Positions 58,401 through 64,000 of a stretch of DNA of 64,000 nucleotides are shown here, piece after piece (position 1 is the first letter of the stretch; each line of letters opens with the position of its first letter). The stretch spans positions 55,889 to 119,888 of the forward strand of contig JAQOOI010000025.1 in assembly GCA_028554645.1 (NCBI GenBank), given 5' to 3'. The notes beneath the pieces were generated by a model. It was not told the origin of the DNA and did no database searches. It saw only the letters and a program-made list of their open reading frames with translations. This DNA is from Omphalotus guepiniiformis. Taxonomy: Eukaryota; Basidiomycota; Agaricomycetes; Agaricales; Omphalotaceae. A program made the translations under genes and the position numbers.

Positions 58401-59286
58401 TAGGGAGAGACACCAAACATCTCACGCGGCCCGTTCAGTACGTTCAAACGGCAAGGACGTAACACTCAGCGTCTCGGAGCAGAGTAGTGCAAAAGCTGTG
58501 GCGGACAACGACAGTCGAGCAATCCGCAGAGAAATCATCCATGCATTTTACAACGAGCTCAAGACAGATCAAGCTCAGGGGTTGACAACAGGAGATGGCC
58601 GCAATACTCGTTGGACTGCAAAGACAGGAAATTCAGCCAACGCAGCTACTGCATCACAGAATACCGCTAAAAAGGTTCGTTACGAGTTTGCTAAAGGTTT
58701 TAGTATTGAGGTCAATGACATGTTCTTTTAGGCTGCTGAGAAGCGACGCAAGATCTTCCTGAACCGCAATGTGCCTTACTATGACCAAGGTCTTGACTCT
58801 GCCCGAGTTTCAACTCTCAGCCCGCTTTTACTGAATGCATTTGGCTTCGTGTGGACGGAACGAGGTGTGTATATTGGTAAAGGTATTTGTCTTACTTCGT
58901 ATTCATTACCAGTCGGAATTCTCATACCTCCACCATAGTCATGACTATGTATTCAAAAGGTGGAGGGAAACACGGAAAGCATGCAGCAGTCACTTCGCAG
59001 GACAACATTTCGGCACTTTCGTACCTTGGTGTTCAAGTTTACGAGCATGTTTACGGCGGACGCTGCAAGAGCACGCCGTCATTTACCGCTGCTTTTCAGG
59101 ACTCATGCCTTTGCCCTTATAGATTCATATGCCTTTCTTGCCAAACTCAGCTCCAAGGTCACTGTAGAGTCATCGGGTTTCATGCAGATTGCTAGTAACG
59201 ATCTCGCAATGCTTGAGAAGTTGAAAATCAACCATGCTACGTTGTCACTTGCGATGAAGGACTTTAAAAAGCGTGCGGCTACGTAG
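55441..59286 (+). mobile_element. Large DDE transposase gene, frameshifted copy
   Basis: A large protein is spread over several exons. The N-terminal part has SGEVYPRISDYLHRSAAAGG and SLFNTKYSKLTRREKTEVQI. The core has VAVACDDTKLFSALKLSW, VVSYACDGTETERSVEREF, MVQDAKHGLKTFRNNLFSGA, RRDVEKLDHQDDNAATRLFS and EPCEHCFGLARQHVP, a family common in Agaricomycetes whose Asp, His and Glu spacing recalls P-element/THAP9-like transposases. The C-terminus (SYAFLAKLSSKVTVESS) ends at 59286. Frames shift near 57720-57740, 57950 and 58085 without usable splice sites, so this copy is inactive. No terminal inverted repeats were found by eye. Confidence 0.6.
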
Positions 59287-59491
59287 CCTCTCTCTCTATT
59301 AGACAGCCCGAGTAGTCTACAACATGCATGTAATCATTATGAGCACCAGAAATTATAGTCGCATTGCCTAAAGCTCTGGAAACGCGGAATTTGCGGCCTA
59401 GAGTAAAAAATCTGGGTTTCTAGGCAAAGCCATATACCTGTTTGGACATGGAAGGGGGGTGTAAATGGTCGAAAATTGTTTGGACGTGAAC

Positions 59492-59508
59492 CGGCGCCGA
59501 AGGCGCCG
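59492..59508. repeat. Short GC-rich hairpin
   Basis: CGGCGCC, loop GAA, GGCGCCG: a perfect 7-bp stem with a 3-nt loop, 205 bp downstream of the transposase frame. It could be part of the element's 3' end. Confidence 0.5.
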
Positions 59509-60016
59509 CCGGGATAAGACATTATAGGTGATAGTCAGGGGTCCTCTGCTAACCCATGATTCATGCGAACATCATCTAAAAGATCGCAAGAACTGAAGAT
59601 CGCCGATAATCTCGGGTGGCATGCTAGATAGCATCAAATTCCAAAAAAGTGCGAACGCAAGAGGCACTTTCGTATCGAATGTCTCTAGCCTCCGATTCAC
59701 TAACTTTCTTGGTGAAGTTTCGCACCCAATCAAAGCAGGGCCTCGAGCGTGCCCCAGCACTCCATCCTGCAAGTATAAGGCTTCCTGCGTCCTCGAGCTT
59801 CAAGCATAATCAGCGATCAGTTATGCAGTGGTAGAAATAAAGTACCGCACCCTAATGCTCCTTTGCGTGGCCACATTTTGATCAATCACAGTATTGATCC
59901 AAGGAAGGATTTCTGGAACTCCGCAGAAGTCACGAATGACCAGCATCTCTATCTCTCCGGTATCGCCATTCATGAACAGGCAGCTTTCATGGGGTGCGAG
60001 GTCGTGCGAAAGCTTC

Positions 60017-60026
60017 GACGGGTCCA

Positions 60027-60030
<4 letters not shown>
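60017..60030. repeat. Target-site duplication, left copy
   Basis: GACGGGTCCAGTTT, identical to 61401-61414, directly next to the poly(T) tract that marks the 3' end of the minus-strand LINE. Confidence 0.85.
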
Positions 60031-60059
<29 letters not shown>

Positions 60060-61400
60060 CTTGTGTTACCGCTAGCAGGTAAGTCTAAGTACCAAGGCGC
60101 GGGGGTAGGAACTATGAGCGGTATCGTACTGTATAGTAAGTATAGTAAGCCCTAGTCCGACCCGTTCAGCAGGTGTCGGAAATAGATATTGATCCCAAGA
60201 AAGTGTGTGTGGAGCGAATAGCGAACAGAGTGACGACGTGTAATGAGATGTGAGGGTGCGAACGCTCGGCCAGAGGCCTGAAAGTGTGGGGGATGGCAAG
60301 GTCAAAAAAACCCCTTCCACTCGGCTACGAAATGGCGCTCCTGGCCTGACTCGCTTCATTGTGGGTAGGGGAAAAACCCTGCCTGGGTGCTGAATGGGTG
60401 TGGGGCTGGTGCGGACAACGTCGTGTGGGGTGTCTGGCTCAACTAGCCTTCTTCTCGTGTATCCTCTCTCTCCAACGTCTCCTCTTCCTCAATCGTCTCC
60501 TCTCCTTCGTCCCAGTCTTCGGTCCAGTCGGCTTCGGGTGGGATTTCGCCTCCACGCTGTGTTTCCATGTCCCACTGTTCCCAAATGGCTGTGATGGGTG
60601 CGTAAGAAGGAGTTGGTGCAGCGTGACGTGGTTTCCCGGTCACAGTGAATGCCCCGGATTGTGTGATGAATTCAGTGAGTGCCTCGATGCCCTCTGTGGA
60701 TCCCAATATGTCAGTGAGAGAGATATCGGCAGAGGATTTTCGTGAGGATGTGGCGGAATGGTTCGTAGGTGGGGCAGCTTCGGAGGACATGTTCTCTGGA
60801 TTGGACAGGTTCGCCACATGGGCAGTCAGTGTTCTTCATAGGGACAAAGTCTTGGAAGTACTCCCCTATGAATCCGTGTCCAGTTCGGCATTGGAAAACC
60901 CGCCCAAAGATTTCTCGTGGGGTGGATTTGAAGCGATCGGAGGGTTTTAGTGAGGGGTAGGCGGTTTGCGGGTGCGAAGCGACCATATACTGATCGGTTG
61001 TCCCGTTGGTGTTTCCATTCCCTAGTGGTTTTCTCCTTGTTACATCGAATGGAATTGCTGAAAGTGGCGGCCCATGGTTGTTTATTGCATTTCGTGATCG
61101 CTTCCTTGGCAAGCTGGTCTGCTCTCTCATTTCCATCAATGCCTACATGGCTCGGCACCCATGAGACTTCTACGGTATGTTCAGGAGACGCCGATAGGAA
61201 TTCAGCGACCCGGCGATGGAATGCTGAGCAGTATGACTGCCCTGGATGAGGGGATGTGTCGAAGATAGATGATACTGCGGCGGCATTGTCAGAGTAGAAG
61301 TGCCAATGTTTGATTTGGGGGCACTTAGCTGTGAACTTCTTAGCTCGTCCAGCTGCAATACTTAGTGCTATGATTTCTGCATCATATACTTCAGCGCGCG
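60031..61400 (-). mobile_element. 5'-truncated LINE (non-LTR retrotransposon) with RNase H domain
   Basis: A 1.37 kb insertion bounded by a perfect 14-bp duplication. At the low-coordinate end a run of T (60028-60055) is the poly(A) tail of a minus-strand insertion. The remaining coding part, read on the minus strand, is an RNase H domain: AEVYDAEIIALSIAAGRAK, HWHFYSDNAAAVSSI, WVPSHVGIDGNERADQLAKE. It is followed by a C-terminal zinc-knuckle-like stretch, TDCPCGEPVQSREHVLRSC, then ALTEFITQSGAFTVTGKP. This order is usual for fungal Tad/I-type LINEs with RNase H. Endonuclease and reverse transcriptase are missing (5' truncation) and frames shift near 60960 and 60745, so it is dead. Confidence 0.85.
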
Positions 61401-61414
61401 GACGGGTCCAGTTT
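61401..61414. repeat. Target-site duplication, right copy
   Basis: GACGGGTCCAGTTT, identical to 60017-60030, at the truncated 5' end of the LINE. Confidence 0.85.
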
Positions 61415-62175
61415 AAGCATAGGTTTCCTCTTTAATCGAGCATCTGGTTGTTTTCCATGCTCTATATGGTATTGCCAACAGCTGTGAATATCGTCGGTTT
61501 CATATATCCAATACCCTCGCGGAGGATAGTCTCCCCCGACGCTCGGAAATACTTTCTCCACTCTGATGTTCGCAAGGAGTTTCGAGGCCTGAACCATAGC
61601 TACTTTGGACGACTTGGTGAGTGCCATGCGCTTAGCTAGGTCCCGGCGAAGTTGCTTAATAGCAGAAGAGGCAAGAGAGCCGCGAACGATTAAGATCGAC
61701 GAGAGATTCGGCCCCAGGCAAAAATGTTCGCGTTCCGCCCTAAACCAGGCAAAGAAATCGCGGATCAGAGCCTCACGCTCGATGGGTGCAGCGCTAGAAT
61801 GAAGGAATCGCTGTGAGGAGAAGTTGCTTCGTCGAACTCGCTTTCATCGCGAAACAGCAGAATGTGGCTTTTCATTTCGTGGCGCATGCGAGCCGACTGC
61901 TCGCAGTCCAGCAGAATGCGATTCACAAAATTGAGCCCACGCTGACCACTAGCTGGCTCCTGGCATTCGTAGTTTTCATCCATAAATGAAGCAAAGACAA
62001 GCAGATATGGTGAAATTAAGTTTGCCGGGAAAAGATAGCGCCGCGCGATACTTCGGGCTACCCACCGTGACCTAGTGGCAATGTTGGCTGCGCAGTGTGC
62101 GGTCACATGACAAAAGCGAGTGCCAGCGCATCCGAAATTTCGCATCCGCTTCTTCAAATTCAAATCCACCCCCAA

Positions 62176-64000
62176 CCTTCTCCTCTCAAATGCACCTGCC
62201 GCAGCTTTTCAGCGCCCCCGGAGACTCTTGCTGCTAGCTCTGCCACTCCGCGCAAGTCGCTCCTCCAGAACCTCACCTCAGTGCGCGCATTCGTTCTCTT
62301 TTATGCCCTGAAATCTACTTAGAGTGCATCAAGTTCCGGTTTACTTCAGGTGCTTTCGGTTCGCGAGGAGCTCTACGCAGGAATCGAGCCCTTTCGAAAT
62401 GCGCTCTAGTGCCCGCAATATCCACTGGAACTTACTTGATTCGAGGTCCTGGGCGAGATGATAGTGCGGCGCCAGCACCCTCATTTTCTGGCGACCTCCT
62501 CATTGCGCATTCAATTCTGCCGCACAATTCAGCGAGTCTCGGCGGCGGCGATGCCGCGCACTTTTATGCGAGGCATACCGCGAAAATACATCCCAATACC
62601 GCCATCAGCACTGACCGTCCTCTCGAGCTCTCGTTCCAGGAGTAATCAACGCAAGTAAGTCAAAGAAGCAGTAGTGTGTCTCTGCCGCAAATAACTCGAA
62701 CCTTCGCTAATCTGCTGCATTTATAGAGCCATAACTATTACCGATTGGCACAAGACGTTCCTCGATCCATCCCAGTTTCTCCCTCATCCTCACCATGTGT
62801 TGGCGTAAGCTTGAGTGAAGGATTCAAGCGCAGACCCAAGACCTTATGAAGCACGACTATGCCTATACCTCCTCTTCATCTTCGTCTCTCTCGTCATCGC
62901 TCGCGACCAACACAAATATGACCAAGCGGAGCGGAAAATCTCTTCGTATATCACTACCTGAAATTGGCGCGGCAAGTTCGTCTTCGATAGAGAAACTTGG
63001 CATTGTTGACTGAAGAATCTAGAAATTTAAGTGAGTTCGTTTGCGTTGATTAATTTAATATGGTTCGCTCGTTTATGAAAACTATATGCAGTATACCTAT
63101 CCCCCAGTCGGGGCGCCGCAGTGAGGCATTGGTAAATTTGTTTGTTGGGAGGAAGAGGAGAGGGTGAGAGGTGGGTTAGCGCTGGCTTCGTTTTTGACCG
63201 GAATGGAAGGAATTTGATTGGTACTACATTCATTCGCCCTTAATAGTCCATTGTTCCTCGCTCTCCCCCTCGTATGATATCGACCATCTTCAGACGCTCG
63301 TTGACGACCACGCTGATTTAGTACGGCATGGCGATTTTTGGAATTAATGAGATTGGCATTGGCACCTTTGCCAACAATGCATTTCACCACGAATATCCCA
63401 GGCCTATCCCTCCTTAGCAACTGCTGGCATCAGCGCGCTTACCGCAATAATCAAGGCTTCCATATGGTACTCATTAATAAGGATTTGCCTGAATTCGACA
63501 AGCTCGGGTATTGGGCCGCAGAGGAAGAAGGTCATTCACACTTAATGGAAGTACCTGAAGGATCTGCCATCTGCCGGCTACACTATCAAAAGGTAAGATG
63601 CAGGCAGGTTGGCATTCAATGTGAAGTGGGTGGTGGCCATTGCTTGCCCTGCCGACGCGTGTGCTGCAGACTCTGGCTGAAAAATATTCAATACATACCA
63701 TATTTCTTCATGGGACATTTCTTTTGCGGACTAACGGTGATATATTCTTGCCAGCGGGCATGGCATCCTTTATTATCGGCCTTATAGTTCTCTTATCCCA
63801 ATCAGCATCTCATTGTGGCGGATTAATATGCTTCGGAGACAGGTTCAATAATCTCCCCTTGAACGTTTTCTTTGCCACTGGCAAATGCAAAAGCACACAC
63901 CCTTGTACATATCTATATATGCAGCGATATGGTCGCTGTCCGCCAAAGTAACGAATTCAAAACTTGCGGTTTGCGCTTGCGTACAATACCCTGCACTCGT
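62176..64000. other. Right edge without a convincing gene
   Basis: About 1.8 kb. A 55-codon Ser-rich frame (62846-63013, MKHDYAYTSSSSSS) and a 149-codon plus frame (63338-63787) with a Cys cluster (CLPCRRVCC) are present. Neither has a recognisable domain, and overlapping frames of similar length exist, so I do not call them. Confidence 0.35.

Larger units (their letters stand above)
59572..62175 (-). pseudogene. Unidentified gene split by a LINE insertion
   Basis: A 5' exon-like frame lies at 61765-62175 (ending RMRHEMKSHILLFRDESEF). The next block begins near 61800: REALIRDFFAWFRAEREHFC, GSLASSAIKQLRRDLAKRM, KVFPSVGGDYPPRGYWIYET, reaching KPMLKLDPS at 61401. There the LINE interrupts. On the far side, from 60030, KLSHDLAPHESCLFMNGDTG, EIEMLVIRDFCGVPEILPW and TVIDQNVATQRSIR continue in the same frame once one copy of the 14-bp duplication is removed. 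Then come EDAGSLILAGWSAGARSR and FDWVRNFTKKVSESEARD, a frameshift near 59665, and FALFWNLMLSSMPPEIIGD to a stop at 59572. I do not recognise the family. Confidence 0.55.

Noticed and set aside
54257..59600. Terminal inverted repeats for the large transposase
   Set aside because: Compared both flanks by eye; only local palindromes were found, with no matching pair.
60443..60817. 124-codon acidic open frame as an independent gene
   Set aside because: Its N-terminal half continues the LINE C-terminus (ALTEFITQSGAF) after a frameshift, and it lies inside the 60031-61400 insertion.
63640..63951. Possible cytochrome P450 N-terminus (LPTRVLQTLAEKY)
   Set aside because: Similarity is limited to about 12 residues; no membrane anchor before it and no downstream P450 motifs in the window.
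1..64000. tRNA, rRNA or CRISPR features
   Set aside because: No B-box-like sequence in a cloverleaf context, no rRNA-like sequence and no spaced short repeats were found by eye on either strand.

Overview
The window looks like nuclear DNA of a filamentous basidiomycete, most likely an Agaricomycete. Genes are interrupted by many 50-70 nt introns with GT-AG and some GC-AG borders. Housekeeping genes are fungal: mitochondrial RNA polymerase, ATP synthase subunit h, IF1, H2A.Z, a Kin4-type kinase, a SUR7/PalI protein and an Ish1/Msc1 protein. The accessory part holds families expanded in mushrooms: Crinkler-like proteins, TET/JBP-like dioxygenases and large DDE transposases. Splice models were built by hand from reading frames and splice sites; those with exon coordinates close in frame.

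Positions 1-31.4 kb are gene-dense and mostly intact. In order: a TKL kinase with ankyrin repeats (+); a convergent HeLo-like pseudokinase gene (-) with an in-frame stop; a SUR7/PalI membrane protein (-) with an 11-nt exon; an MFS transporter (+); a head-to-head pair IF1 (-) / ATP synthase subunit h (+); a Crinkler-like kinase (-); mitochondrial RNA polymerase (-), divergent from an F-box protein (+); a CsbD-like stress protein (+); H2A.Z (+); a Kin4-like kinase with a KA1 domain (+); and an Ish1/Msc1 protein with LEA-like repeats (-).

Positions 31.4-40 kb are gene-poor: a truncated aldo-keto reductase relic (-), one Cys-rich small ORF (+), and about 8 kb where I see no credible gene. Positions 40-52 kb are a graveyard of mobile and captured DNA. 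It has a decayed, possibly HECT-like gene (+) facing an apparently intact TET/JBP-like dioxygenase (-), then adjacent fragments of unrelated host genes (RPL27, a Prp28-like helicase and two more), then a frameshifted tyrosine recombinase with three diverged copies of a ~230 bp repeat.

Positions 52-64 kb carry an SRPK-type kinase (-), a frameshifted large DDE transposase (+), and an unidentified gene (-) split by a 5'-truncated LINE with a 28-nt poly(A) tract and a perfect 14-bp target-site duplication. The last 2 kb show nothing convincing.

Functional links: IF1 and subunit h both act on mitochondrial F1Fo-ATP synthase and share an 89 bp spacer. The kinase-ankyrin and HeLo-pseudokinase genes are neighbours with architectures typical of fungal signalling or cell-death proteins. 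The rest of the left half is a set of independent housekeeping genes.
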